This document shows, one piece after another, positions 24,471 to 35,012 of a stretch of DNA of 64,000 nt (positions are counted from its first letter, which is position 1; every line of letters starts with the position of its first letter). Below the pieces are notes generated by a model. The model saw nothing but the letters and a program-made list of their open reading frames with translations. It was not told where the DNA came from and did no database searches. Source of the stretch: Ananas comosus (lineage: Eukaryota > Streptophyta > Magnoliopsida > Poales > Bromeliaceae); the NCBI RefSeq assembly GCF_001540865.1, contig NC_033636.1, forward strand, positions 7,535,912-7,599,911. Reading direction: 5' to 3'. The position numbers and the translations under genes were made by a program.

Positions 24471-25979
24471 ATACGTCATTAAAACTACGGACTTGTTTGG
24501 TTCCTGGAATGAAAATAAAGTTTACTTATTTCGATAGTTATTGTTTATTTTATAAAAATTAGACTTTGATCTCTGTTCAAGTGAGATGACTCAATCCATT
24601 TATCTCCGATCCGATTCTGAATCTTGAATTAGCCCATTCTGGAGTAAACCATTTAAAACCTTGTACAAGCATCCCCCACTCCGCTCCTTTCATCACCCTT
24701 CTCTCCCTAAATCAAAATCCTCTCACAAAATAATTTTAGATATCCCAAGTGTCCATTTCCATTTTTAGTATAATAATGAACCAAATATTTTTAGACGACT
24801 CCCCATTTCATTTCTCATACCAATTCCATTTTTCATTCTCATTTTAATCATAAACCAAACATGCCCTAACTGTACCTCTGCTTAATTGAACTGCTTTACA
24901 TTCGTTTTAGAAACTGTGCATCCTGCTGACAATTAACTGCTCAAAACTAATGCCAATTCAGTTCACAAAAACATCAGACCAAGTAAAAGTTGCAAACTAA
25001 AAAGTTCAGAAATTTTGCTACACTCCAAAATGGAAAGTCAAATTTAACATACAGTACTGCAGATAGAACAATTGAGGGTACCTTTTAGTTGTAAAAAATA
25101 ATACTAATCAAATAGTAAAACATAATCAGCAGAGAGGGAGAAGGATACAAGAATCAGCTAAATTTAAGTTAGCAGCTAGTTGGATATACAGCATCAGAAC
25201 TCGAATTCTTCCAAGCTATCAGACATGAAAAAGATCTGAGCATAGAATCCATTTCCAAAACAAAACACTCTAAAAACTTCGTACATGTATCCGAACCAGG
25301 AAATGTAAATCCTCTGAAAACTAAGGATCCTCATACTGACCATAATTTGACGAGATGGGAAACATGCACTCTACACCCAACCTTTCATGGACAGAATACG
25401 GATTGCGAGGTTTTCATGTGATCCATATAAATCCACTAATACACACCCTACACAAGTCTAAAATGATCTCTCAGGAAAATATCTCATCCCAAAGACAAGA
25501 ATTATCACTATTCAAATGTGAGGAGGTTCAAGCCACTTTAAAATGGGCGGTGCTTATCTTATCTCGACAAAGTATTAACTGTGAGAATCGGGAGGAACGA
25601 AATCATTCAACCCAATTCAATGCATCGCCCACAATTTTTCTCAAGGCAATCATATCTTTTCCGCTTGCTTAATTTTTATCTCATTTAGTTCTGACCACAC
25701 CAACTCATCAAGATAATCCTTCCTCAAAATGCCAATTTTCAAGTAATAAGCTATTTTAAATGTCTAATAGAACAAGAAACTATATGATTTGTGTTATGGG
25801 AGTACGATATTTTCTGCTTAGCGAGTTCTGGGTTTACATGTTAGGGGTCAGTCAGCATGTCCATCTACAGGGAACATAAACATATCAACATAGGGAACAA
25901 GATGTAGAAATCAATAAGAGCTAGATAGACGCTCTCCGTATGTTACCATGGCAACCTGTAAGGCTTGTAAACCGCCATA
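24471..25979. other. Intergenic region downstream of the SUMO ligase gene
   Basis: Holds the 3' untranslated region of the MMS21-like gene next to 25980 and ordinary AT-rich DNA beyond. The open frame at 25355-25672 has no recognisable protein character. Confidence 0.5.
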
Positions 25980-28900
25980 TCATTCATCGTCAACTTCAGT
26001 GAAATCCTCAACTATTGTAGAGTGTACAGCAGCAGTCTCTGTTGAACGCATCTCCTCGATTTCGATAGGAAGCAAAGCGTCACAAACCACCCTTCCCACT
26101 TGTAAAATTTTCGGGCAACCTGAGCAAGCAGATAAACTTAGTCAGGTGAGTCTTGTGGAAGAAAGGAAAATAAAAGGAAAAGAAGAGCAATGAACTTTAC
26201 CTGCAACTGGACATCGAGGTTGTGGTTTCATAGTTCTTATGTAATGCATTATTGGATCCTTTTCATAAATGTGCTTACAATCCACACTGCAATGACAATA
26301 ACAAAAGGCTTCCCATCAATGTTAAAATAAAATGTGCAACAAAATATGCCACAAGCCAAGGGATATTTTTTCTTGATAGAGTAAAAAGAACCAATATTTG
26401 CTTTTCCACCATGATTATGTCCTAGTAATTTCATGTGAGGAGAACAAGAAATTACTACGACTGTTTTGTTTAAAGGGAAAAATAAAAGGATCAAGAAGAC
26501 AATTTAGATGGATAAATCAAAAGACAGCAAGCATACCTAGTATAAGAAATCCCACCACACGAGATTATGAATTAAATGATATCAAAGCATTAAAACTTAA
26601 TTCTTGGGTACATAAAAGAAAACAGAAAAGAATCACACAGAAAACAAAAAAAATATATCTTCAACAAAAATTTTGAAATGTCGACAGTCGACTTGAGAAA
26701 GGACTTTATCGAATCAAAGATCACTAAGGCTTCAAATCAACAATTTTTAACAAAATGATAAAAAAAATTTGCAACCATCAACATAACATGTCTAACTAAC
26801 ATTGTAGCATTTTGCTAAATATACAATTTATACTTCTAGGCTCAATCGATTGTTTAGGTTGAATATACACCAGAAGCATAAGGTTGTACAACTAAATTAG
26901 TAAATATTGAAGGAAAACTTTACCAACGAACTGGATTCGTTAACTCAATTACAGGCTTCCCGGTTAGCGGACATGTGATGTTTAAGAGGTTACACTGGGT
27001 ACTGGTCATAACAACTTCTTCTTGCTCTTCACCGGGCATCGGTTGACCAGCATGATGGACATTCTGCAAGTAAGTTACATAGTTAAATAAATAATCATTT
27101 ACAGAACTAAACATGTAAATTGAAGTATAATACTTCTAGTAGCCGCCAGTTAAAATTCCATAAGGTGGTAATGTTGCAATAAAGGAAATAAAAATTTCGC
27201 TATTATATTACAGTCCTTTGCAGTAGGGTGAAAGTGGTTTTTGTATGAACAGATTATGCAAGTAACATATTGCAGTTCTACTCATATGTGAAATATATAA
27301 AGCTGAAGATCAGCATGATATCGTTGTGCATAAACAGTTTTTCAGTATTTCTTTCTTGCTCTATGCCAAAGCCTAGAATACCAGTCTAAGGCCCTGAAGT
27401 TGTCTATATCTCTTAATTACACTTCTAATATTTAGTTCCATTCTAGCCTCCTCGAATATCTCCCAGTAATTTGAAATTTACAAAAATGAAGAAAAAAGTA
27501 TGTAAAGATGAAACCATCCATTGATGTTGTTGCAAAATCGTTGAAGTGATGAATGTTTCAAGATGCTCAGTGGCAACAATCCACAGATGAGAGGAAAAGG
27601 GCAGGCTTCTGCCTCACCATGATTTCGGGGCAAAATATTCCTTCCGTACAAGTTTGGCTAATCACTAATTAAAACTGGATATACATTACCCTGCTTGCTC
27701 CAGTTAACTCCAAAGAAGTGCCAAAGCGCAAATACCTTTCATATGGTTAATACATTGTTTTCTAGTAAGTTCTCTAGCATGCTGTATGACTGGCTTTTCG
27801 CATTAATAGAGTCTTCAAGCCTACTCGGTTTCTACAATAAACAACTTTTGAAACACACAAATGTTAACAACAGGCAAATAGAAAGCTCTATTATTTCTTT
27901 GAGTAAAATGCAGTGTAGACCATAGTTACTTCAATCAAAGCAATCCAACATCTTCTATGACGATTGACGTGGAGGACTTGAATGGACTATGAACAGGTCT
28001 CATCGGTCCATCTTGAAAGTTATTTTAGGATGTTCGCCTTTTCCTTCTAACTGAAATACTGTCATATAGCAACATGTTGGGTTTTCAACAATAGATAAGT
28101 CTAAAAGAAAAGGTTCCCTTGGAGTATATAAAGTCGGCTGAAGCATCTTCAAAAGTCAGCAGATATCTTCAATAAAAAACCAAATCACAGGAAAGGTCTA
28201 GAATTATTATTCAAGCGGCAATATAAAATGTTTGTTTCAATAAAATTTGAGCAGGTCCTGGTGAAAATGTATCCAAGTAGATTGCTTTTGGTTCTTTAAG
28301 CCAACTTGAAACAATTACTTTGAGAAGGAAAACATCAAATGGATATTCCTTACTCTGAAGGATTGATAGAAGTCATAGACAAAGTGAAAAAGAGCCTAGA
28401 TGCAAGTTTCCCATGGACATGTATTTCGGCCTGTTAATTAGTGGTTCTGGGTCGGGCGCCCATAGCAGGTCGACCTGAACCCATTAGCTTAATAGGGCAT
28501 TTATTCAAATTAGAAAGTGGGTAAAGAGGCAACGGTTTTCATCTCCTCGTATATGCAGGAGGTTATGTCGATTTCCTATTCTTCCGATTCCTTTCTCCTC
28601 TCTCCTTCCCTACTTGACGAACGAAGCTTCTAAGGGGCGGATTTGTGGCGTGATCTCTAGTAGGTGCTTGCTGATCGGCAATCTAATCCACAACTAAAAG
28701 AAAAGGACGATCTGATCCTACGCTTTTGTTTATGTAAGTATTCCAACACAACCAAAGCAGATGGCCTTGTATTTAACAATAGTAACTCAATTGGTGTATG
28801 GTGGTTGAATGCTAGTTTTCTTTCTTTATCTTCTCTTTCGTATGTCTTTTCCCTCAAATTCCTGCTACTCTTGCCTCCCAATTAATCTTGCTAATTTCTC

Positions 28901-30050
28901 TCTTTTTTCTCTTAAATTTAGTCCCGCCAATTCAATTTTATGTACTGTTGAGTTTTCTCTGCAGCTTCTTTCAAACATATTTGGGTCTACGCAGGCCACG
29001 AAAGGCCATAACCAGTCTTTCTACCTTCCCTATCCAATTTGATCAAAGTCTGACTCATTTATTCAGATTCATTTCTCATGAATAAATATGAAGTTGTGCA
29101 TGTTGATTTCTGTATTGCTAAATTAGAGTTGCTCTGTGCTATACCAAATCCACTTGCATGATGGTTAATGTTATCTTGTATAAGATAGAGAACATATGAC
29201 CTTTTAAAACCACATTATACCCCTCATGTCACACCCTACATTAAAGTGTTTGTAGAAGCATTCACTCCCAAAAACAAAGAGTGTTGTATAATTAAAGTTT
29301 ACAAGTCAGAACTATCAAACTCTATGTGCAATGGAGTTCTCTTTTAGTAATTGGTATCCAAATGAAATTCTTCAATGCCCTAATAACAAATCTTTCTTTG
29401 ACAAATAGCTGCAGATAATATCTTATCAGAATCATCCATCTATCAAACATGCTTGAAAATTTTTCCATAGATGAGAATTTTAGGGGGGGAAAAAAATCCA
29501 AATGCATACCCAAATAGCTTCCTTGAACTGCCGATATAGAGGATTGGTTTTTGGCATAGACAGCGATGCTGACTTAAGCTTAGCAACCTCATTCTCCAGT
29601 AGCTTTTTGAAATCAGTTGGCTGCAGCCCATCAAACCAAATAAGAAATGAAGTTAAAAAAAGTTAAAAATTATTTGGCTGCATGCGGTTGCTTTCGCACT
29701 ACAAATCAAATTCCCAAATACATTGGTTGTATGATTGTATCAGCATTCAATGCTGCAGCCGGAAGTGCAAAAGGAGGCCCGAATATTGCAGATGGAACCG
29801 CATCAAAATCGACCTCAGTTGTAGCAATTGAAGATAATAATTTCACAGATCATCTTTTAAACAATTTTTTTAAAAAAAAGAAAAGTTTTCCAACATTAAG
29901 GATTATACCATCATCTCGTATATAGAATGATATACTTTTTTAAGTACAGTTTCTAATTACATTCAACCAAACAAGAATTCATAATTGCAGTACTCTCAAC
30001 GACATACAACCAATCAAGATATATGGAATTGTACCTGCTATAAATCCAAC

Positions 30051-30103
<53 letters not shown>

Positions 30104-31274
30104 GAGCTGGAATGCTATTAGTAGCAAACGGGTTCCGTTACTACTGATTTGTTTTTAATGATGGAGTCTCCAAATCGACGATCAGTACTGTTGAACATGA
30201 TCTATACCAACTGAAGTATCTAGAAACCAATTCAAATATTTTCGACATTATTGACCTAATGATCAAAGGGTTTCAAAATTTATAATTTTAATGGTCGATA
30301 TGAGGCATTTTTCTCATTTAATGCCGTAAAGATATCTAAATCAATTGAATTTTGGTTAGAAAATTCTTCAAATTACTTAACACAAGATATAGACTCTTGA
30401 TTTTGATTACAAAACTCCTATCATCACCATTTTTTAAAAGATATTCATTTTTGTGTCCACTTGATGGACAAGAGAATAATATCAGAAAAATATAAAATTT
30501 AATTTTTAGATAGTTTAAATGGTTTAGATCAAATTCAACGGTGCCGATCATAGATTTTAAGGCTCCATCATCGAAAACAAATCGGTTTTCGGATAGCTTA
30601 AATGGTCTATGGTCTAAATTATATTCAACAGTGCCGATCATCGATTTGGAAGCTCCATCATCGACAACAAATCGGTAGCAACAGAGTTCATTTGCTACTA
30701 ATAGCATTCCAGCTCAACTATACACACACACCCAGCATTTACAACTATATTCAACCAAACATCTCCTGAGTGTCAGAAGCACCTGATCAGAAGGCTGGTA
30801 GTCACCGCTAACAATTTGGACCGCCTCAGAGAACCGGACGCAGCCATCGTACGTATCCAGGAGCTTCAAAACCGCATCTTCCAACTGTTTCACCTGCAAA
30901 CAGCACCAATGGACGCCAAATCGAAAGAGCCGCAAATGTCTAGGGTTTGCGAAGCTAACAGATGCTCGAATAGAGGAGATTAAGTAGGATTAGGGTTTTA
31001 GAACCCAATGAAACCCTTACGTTCTCCGATTTCTCCTCCCTCTCGAGGTCCACAGCCACGGATTTGATGATTCCTAGGGCTTTCCGAATCTCCTGTGCGG
31101 ATTCAAAAGAGAAGATGATTAGAATAGACATTGAGGTTAGGGTTTAGGGTTTTAGGGTTGGGAGAGGGTGGGGATTGGTACAGCGATGAGGGATTGGTTC
31201 TCGGAGGAGACGTTGGCGGCGGCGGTGGCGATTCGGGATGCGGCGGCGGAGGGGCGCGAGGTGGAGGCCGCCAT
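25980..31274 (-). CDS. MMS21: SUMO E3 ligase MMS21/HPY2 (NSE2), SMC5/6 complex subunit
   Basis: Seven exons join cleanly: 31274-31182, 31092-31021, 30893-30783, 29620-29510, 27063-26924, 26286-26201 and 26119-25980. They give 250 residues, the normal length for the plant protein. An N-terminal helical part, which would contact SMC5, contains EIRKALGIIKSVAVDLERE and TNPLYRQFKEAIW. The SP-RING follows MTSTQCNLLNITCP, and its zinc ligands are Cys160, Cys179, His181, Cys201 and Cys206 in the order C-x18-C-x-H-x19-C-x4-C. The acidic tail DFTEVDDE ends at TGA 25980. The family attaches SUMO to SMC5/6 targets in DNA repair and maintains root meristem cell cycling. All splice borders are GT-AG. The gene is intact although introns 3 and 4 are long and hold repeats. 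Confidence 0.93.
28440..29060. other. Unassigned insert-like stretch in an intron of MMS21
   Basis: Within intron 4 (27064-29509), this part has a different texture: GGGTCGGGCGCCC near 28450, then CT-rich and leader-like sequence to about 28900. No terminal repeats or coding could be fixed. It may be an old insertion. Confidence 0.25.
30050..30100. repeat. (TA)n(GA)n compound microsatellite
   Basis: An uninterrupted TA run followed by a GA run that directly abuts the MITE left end at 30101. The same TA/GA arrangement lies beside the MITEs near 32040 and 32310. Confidence 0.9.
30101..30718. mobile_element. MITE-like element with perfect 28 bp terminal inverted repeats, in MMS21 intron 3
   Basis: GTTGAGCTGGAATGCTATTA and eight further bases at 30101-30128 are exactly inverted at 30691-30718. 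Inside, the diverged words AACGGTGCCGATCAT and GGCTCCATCATCG occur twice on the right and inverted on the left. No transposase is encoded. The element sits between MMS21 exons 3 and 4 and the gene's frame is not affected. Confidence 0.75.
31134..31161 (-). promoter_or_regulatory. Telo-box-like AAACCCTAA cluster in intron 1 of MMS21
   Basis: On the minus strand the first intron contains consecutive CCCTAA/AAACCCTAA words, matching the plant telo-box. This element is common near the 5' ends of genes expressed in dividing cells. The position fits a cell-cycle or meristem gene. Function is inferred from the motif only. Confidence 0.5.
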
Positions 31275-31453
31275 TGTCGTCGTCGTCGTCGTCGTCGTGG
31301 TCGTCGTCGTCGTCACTCTTCGTTTCTTCTTTCCCCTCACCAAAATTGTTTAGGGAGAATTGAAAATAAAGGTGTTTTGTTTCAAAATTTTTAAATTTTT
31401 TCCGATATTCAAAAAAAAAAAAAGAAAAAAAAAAAACTTCAAATTCTATTTCA

Positions 31454-31720
31454 TTAGTACCGGCGAAATACCGGCGCGTTGCTGCCGATATAAAAATATT
31501 ATTTTAATAAATTTTACTTTTTTTATTTTAAAATAATTTTATAAGTCTAATTATTAATTAAGTAAAAATTATATACAAATAATTTAATAGTTAATTTTAT
31601 TTAAATAAAATTTATTGAAACGACAATTTATTTTATAAAGATTTATGTGAAAAAAGATTTGAGATAAATATATCAAAATAATTTTTAAAAAATAATAAAT
31701 AGAAGGGAAATAAAATATTG
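31454..31720 (-). mobile_element. Helitron-like 3' end, homologous to 1406-1690
   Basis: The minus strand ends GGTATTTCGCCGGTACTAA followed by T, fitting a Helitron CTRR terminus. The following 250 bases are recognisably the same sequence as 1410-1690 (TATAAAAATATT, TTTTATAAGTCTAATTATTA, GATTTGAGATAAAT). The copy runs into the N at 31723 and a GA run. Confidence 0.55.
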
Positions 31721-31723
31721 AAN

Positions 31724-31760
<37 letters not shown>

Positions 31761-31762
<2 letters not shown>

Positions 31763-32014
31763 GGTTACTGTGCTATTAGGAGCACAACAGCCCTTGTGCT
31801 CCTAACTTTGTAACTACCGATTAAGTTTGATGAGTGGTTAGAATGAAAGATGAAGCAGATATTGGAAAGAAATTAGGTGTCTCAATTTATCCCATCCTTG
31901 AATTTCTCTTCAATATCTCCTTCTTTTCTCATTCTAACCACCCATCAAACTTGATCGGTGGTTACAAAGTTAAGAATACAAGGGCAGCTGTGCTCCTAAT
32001 TGCACAGTAACCCT
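31761..32014. mobile_element. 254 bp foldback MITE with arms of about 90 bp
   Basis: AGGGTTACTGTGCTATTAGG through TGATGAGTGGTTAGAATGA is inverted with few changes at TCATTCTAACCACCCATCAA through GCACAGTAACCCT. Only about 70 bases separate the arms, so a transcript would form a long hairpin. GA and CT microsatellites flank it. Confidence 0.8.
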
Positions 32015-32080
32015 TCTCTCTCTTTCTCTCTCTCTATATATATATAGAGAGAGAGAGAAAGAGATAGAGAGAAAGAGAGA

Positions 32081-32306
32081 ACTAAGCTGGAATACTATCA
32101 ATAGCACTAAGCTATTGGTGCTATTGATTTTTTAACCCTTGGATTGAGAAATGGATGGTTAGGATGATGTAGGCCCCCAAGGGTTGAGTGAGTGGTTGGT
32201 TGAATAGTATAATTTAGCAGGTAAAACTAATCAAAGGGTTAAATCTAACGGTGAAAAACTCGATAGCACCAAATCCTTGGTGCTACCGATAGTACCCGGC
32301 CGGACT
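32081..32306. mobile_element. MITE, same family as 3990-4156
   Basis: The left arm with ATAGCACTAAGCTATTGGTG pairs with the right arm TAGCACCAAATCCTTGGTGC, bounded by AGCTGGAATACTATC and GATAGTACCCGGCCGGACT. Internal GGTTGAGTGAGTGGTTGG is shared with 4030-4060. TA/GA microsatellites lie on both sides. Confidence 0.65.
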
Positions 32307-32324
32307 CTATATATAGAGAGAGAG

Positions 32325-32976
32325 AGAGCTAGTCTCCTATACTATCTATAGTACCGGGGCTCACCGACCGTCCCTAGAGCAAGTGGCAAAGGGCTTTGTG
32401 GTTGGTACCCGAGACCCAAGTTCGAATTCTAGTTGATTCACATTTCTAGCTAAGTTTATTTCTAAATGAAATAAACGAAGCGGGTAGCGTGCTACCTATA
32501 TCTCAAAAAAAAATAAATAAATAAATATAGTACCGGGGCTTCGGTACTATAGTCTCGTTTTCGATCTTAAGGTGTTCAAATCAACGATCTACACCGTTAA
32601 AACTGATTTAGGGTATTTAAAGTTTTTAGAAATAAAATTTTATATTTTTTCGACATAATTTACTTTATGATCAAACAATTTCAAAATTGTCAATTTTCAA
32701 TGGCTGCTATAGCGAGTTTGGAGTTTAACGGTGTAGAAGAATCTAAATTTCTTCAAATTTTGATAAAAAATACTTTAAACTATCTAGATTAAGGTTAACA
32801 TTCTTGATCTTGAATTTAAAAGTCCTATACTCAAATTTTAAAGATTATTCAATTTTCACCGTCCATTTTGACATAATTTATTTACTAAATAAACGATGTT
32901 GAAAAAAACTAAAATTTTATTCATAAGAACTTCATATACCCTAGATCATATTTAACGGTGTGGATCGTTAATTTGA
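32325..32976. repeat. Repeat element interrupted by a SINE and cut by a gypsy LTR
   Basis: Before the SINE the sequence is CTATAGTACCGGGGCT. After it, the same bases continue into TCGGTACTATAGTCTCG, so the SINE landed near the tip of an older element. The remainder (diverged inverted words such as TTTAACGGTGTAGA and AACGGTGTGGATCGTTAA) runs to 32976, where the gypsy LTR end begins. The far end was not found. Confidence 0.5.
32362..32525 (+). mobile_element. tRNA-derived SINE with a 15 bp target-site duplication
   Basis: Starts CACCGACCGTCCCTAGAG and contains an A-box-like TAGAGCAAGTGGCAAAGG and a B-box-like AGTTCGAATTC. It ends in an A-rich tail with AAAT repeats. TATAGTACCGGGGCT is duplicated exactly on both sides (32347-32361 and 32526-32540). 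It is 164 bases long with no coding. The internal RNA polymerase III promoter words and the tail are the marks of a plant SINE. A relative is at 52910-53064. Confidence 0.85.
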
Positions 32977-34254
32977 TGTCACGCCCCGGATATCTCGTTC
33001 CCCGGGCACGCCGACAAATCCGCCGTATACAAAAAAATTTTTCTTGTATACGAAGCGTCAAAGTACCTGTAGAAATACGATACTACAAACAGTAGTATAG
33101 AGCTGCTCAAAAAAACTAAATAACTGAGTTTCATATACATAGCTAGAATCCAAAATACAAGGTTACTTGCACTGGCGAGTTAAACAACTATATACATAAA
33201 CTCCAAAACAACAACTACCTGCAGTAGTGGAAAGCCTCTATCTCTGACTGTCGGGTAAGGCTCTAGCTCGCAACGCCCTTGCCTCGATCCTGGTCGGCGG
33301 AAGATGCAGCAGCCGGCACCTGTGGCTCTGCAAAACAGGAGTAACAACTGNNNNNNNNNNNNNNNNNNNNNNNNNNNNNNNNNNNNNNNNNNNNNNNNNN
33401 NNNNNNNNNNNNNNNNNNNNNNNNNNNNNNNNNNNNNNNNNNNNNNNNNNNNNNNNNNNNNNNNNNNNNNNNNNNNNNNNNNNNNNNNNNNNNNNNNNNN
33501 NNNNNNNNNNNNNNNNNNNNNNNNNNNNNNNNNNNNNNNNNNNNNNNNNNNNNNNNNNNNNNNNNNNNNNNNNNNNNNNNNNNNNNNNNNNNNNNNNNNN
33601 NNNNNNNNNNNNNNNNNNNNNNNNNNNNNNNNNNNNNNNNNNNNNNNNNNNNNNNNNNNNNNNNNNNNNNNNNNNNNNNNNNNNNNNNNNNNNNNNNNNN
33701 NNNNNNNNNNNNNNNNNNNNNNNNNNNNNNNNNNNNNNNNNNNNNNNNNNNNNNNNNNNNNNNNNNNNNNNNNNNNNNNNNNNNNNNNNNNNNNNNNNNN
33801 NNNNNGATGCTCCTACGTCGCGTACGAGCTGAAATACTAACAGTCGACGACAAGATCCTGCGAATCAGCACTTAAGCTCGAATTGATGATATCCGAAGTA
33901 TGCGCAGCAATTCCACAGAGCACTCACCTCGATAGATCCTCAAGAGTCGGCGCAAAGTCGAGGACGACGGAAATCCACGCCCGCCCAAGCTCCTCACAGC
34001 ACCAATACGACACAACGTGCGCCCGAACGGCTCCGCGGCACCACGTCGGCGACGAAACTCCACCCGAACTCCACCTTGCTCACAATCGGTTCTAGAGAGA
34101 GAGAGAGAAGAAGAAAATGCAAAGTTAATTAGAGTGCCACCCAGCAAAAGATAAGTATTCATGGAGGGGAAAAAGGGTTGCACGTGGCATCATAGCCACA
34201 ATCCACACCAGCAAGTTCACTAATAATAATATATATAAAAGAAAGGATACTACA
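32977..34254 (-). mobile_element. 3' LTR of a Ty3/gypsy element, with an N gap
   Basis: On the minus strand the LTR starts at 34254 with TGTAGTATCC, right after the purine tract GTGGGAGAA. It ends CCGGGGCGTGACA at 32977. Bases 33351-33805 are N. The LTR end is homologous to 40326-40411 (GCTTCGTATACAAGAAAAAT and GCGTGCCCGGGGAA). This establishes a shared LTR family. Confidence 0.75.
33351..33805. other. Assembly gap (455 N)
   Basis: A run of N within the gypsy LTR. Any open frame drawn across it is meaningless. Confidence 1.
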
Positions 34255-34305
34255 TTCTCCCACACTACAAAAAGTTTCGTCCGCGAAACTGAAACGTACC
34301 TCTGC

Positions 34306-34835
34306 TCAGGCATCAAACAAATAGGGATAGACCTCCCTCATCACCGTCTCAGGCTCCCAAGTTGCCTCCCGCTCCTCGTGATGGCTCCACTGCACTTTCA
34401 CCTACGGGATGACCCGATTGCGCAATTCTTTCGTCTCCCGAGCAAGAATCCGCAACGGTCGCTCCTCGTATCTCAGATCCTCACCAATCTCAAGTGGAGT
34501 GATGTCAATCACGTGAGTGGGGTCGAAAACGTATCTCCTCAAAGCTGAGACGTGAAAAACATCGTGGATGCCAGCAAGTCGCGGGGGTAGAGCTATCCTG
34601 TATGCAACCGGTCCGATACGCTCCAATACTTCGAAAGGGCCAACAAACCGTGGACTAAGCTTTCCACGTACTCCAAATCGGCGTATCCCTCTGGACGGCG
34701 AGACTTTGAGGAAGACATGATCTCCAACCTGAAATTCCAAGTCTCGTCTCCTGGTATCGGCGTAGCTCCTCTGGCGGCTCTGAGCTGTCAAAAGGTGTCG
34801 TCGAACGACTCTCACCTTTTCCTCAGCCTCAAGTA
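34306..34835 (-). pseudogene. Ty3/gypsy pol C-terminus (integrase tail and chromodomain-like end), with stop
   Basis: The minus-strand frame carries the typical end of a plant gypsy polyprotein: QVGDHVFLKVSP, KLSPRFVGPFEVLERIG, AYRIALPP, HDVFHVSALRRY and ERPLRILARE. A TAG at 34402-34404 interrupts the frame after RNRVIP. The same frame then resumes with VKVQWSHHEEREATWEPE, the chromodomain-like terminus, to TGA at 34306. Upstream sequence is lost in the N-run 34836-34935, so gag, protease, reverse transcriptase and most of integrase are absent. It is a dead fragment and gives the element's minus orientation. Confidence 0.85.
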
Positions 34836-34935
34836 NNNNNNNNNNNNNNNNNNNNNNNNNNNNNNNNNNNNNNNNNNNNNNNNNNNNNNNNNNNNNNNNN
34901 NNNNNNNNNNNNNNNNNNNNNNNNNNNNNNNNNNN
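34836..34935. other. Assembly gap (100 N)
   Basis: Exactly 100 N, a conventional placeholder for a gap of unknown size. Sequence to the right (G-run, GGTACGTGCCGTCCCATGCC) does not continue the gypsy pol frame. Confidence 1.
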
Positions 34936-35012
34936 GTTGGGGGGGGGTGGGGGGGGGGACACGGTACGTGCCGTCCCATGCCGTACTGCACGGGGTGGCA
35001 TTTTAAACCTTG

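Noticed and set aside
25355..25672. Small plus-strand gene downstream of MMS21
   Set aside because: No family resemblance, no splice or composition signal; treated as chance open frame.
32362..32460. A functional tRNA gene
   Set aside because: A- and B-box-like words are present but no cloverleaf forms, and the A-rich tail and target duplication show a SINE.
33263..33871. Long frames across the N-run on both strands
   Set aside because: Almost entirely unknown bases; no real coding information.
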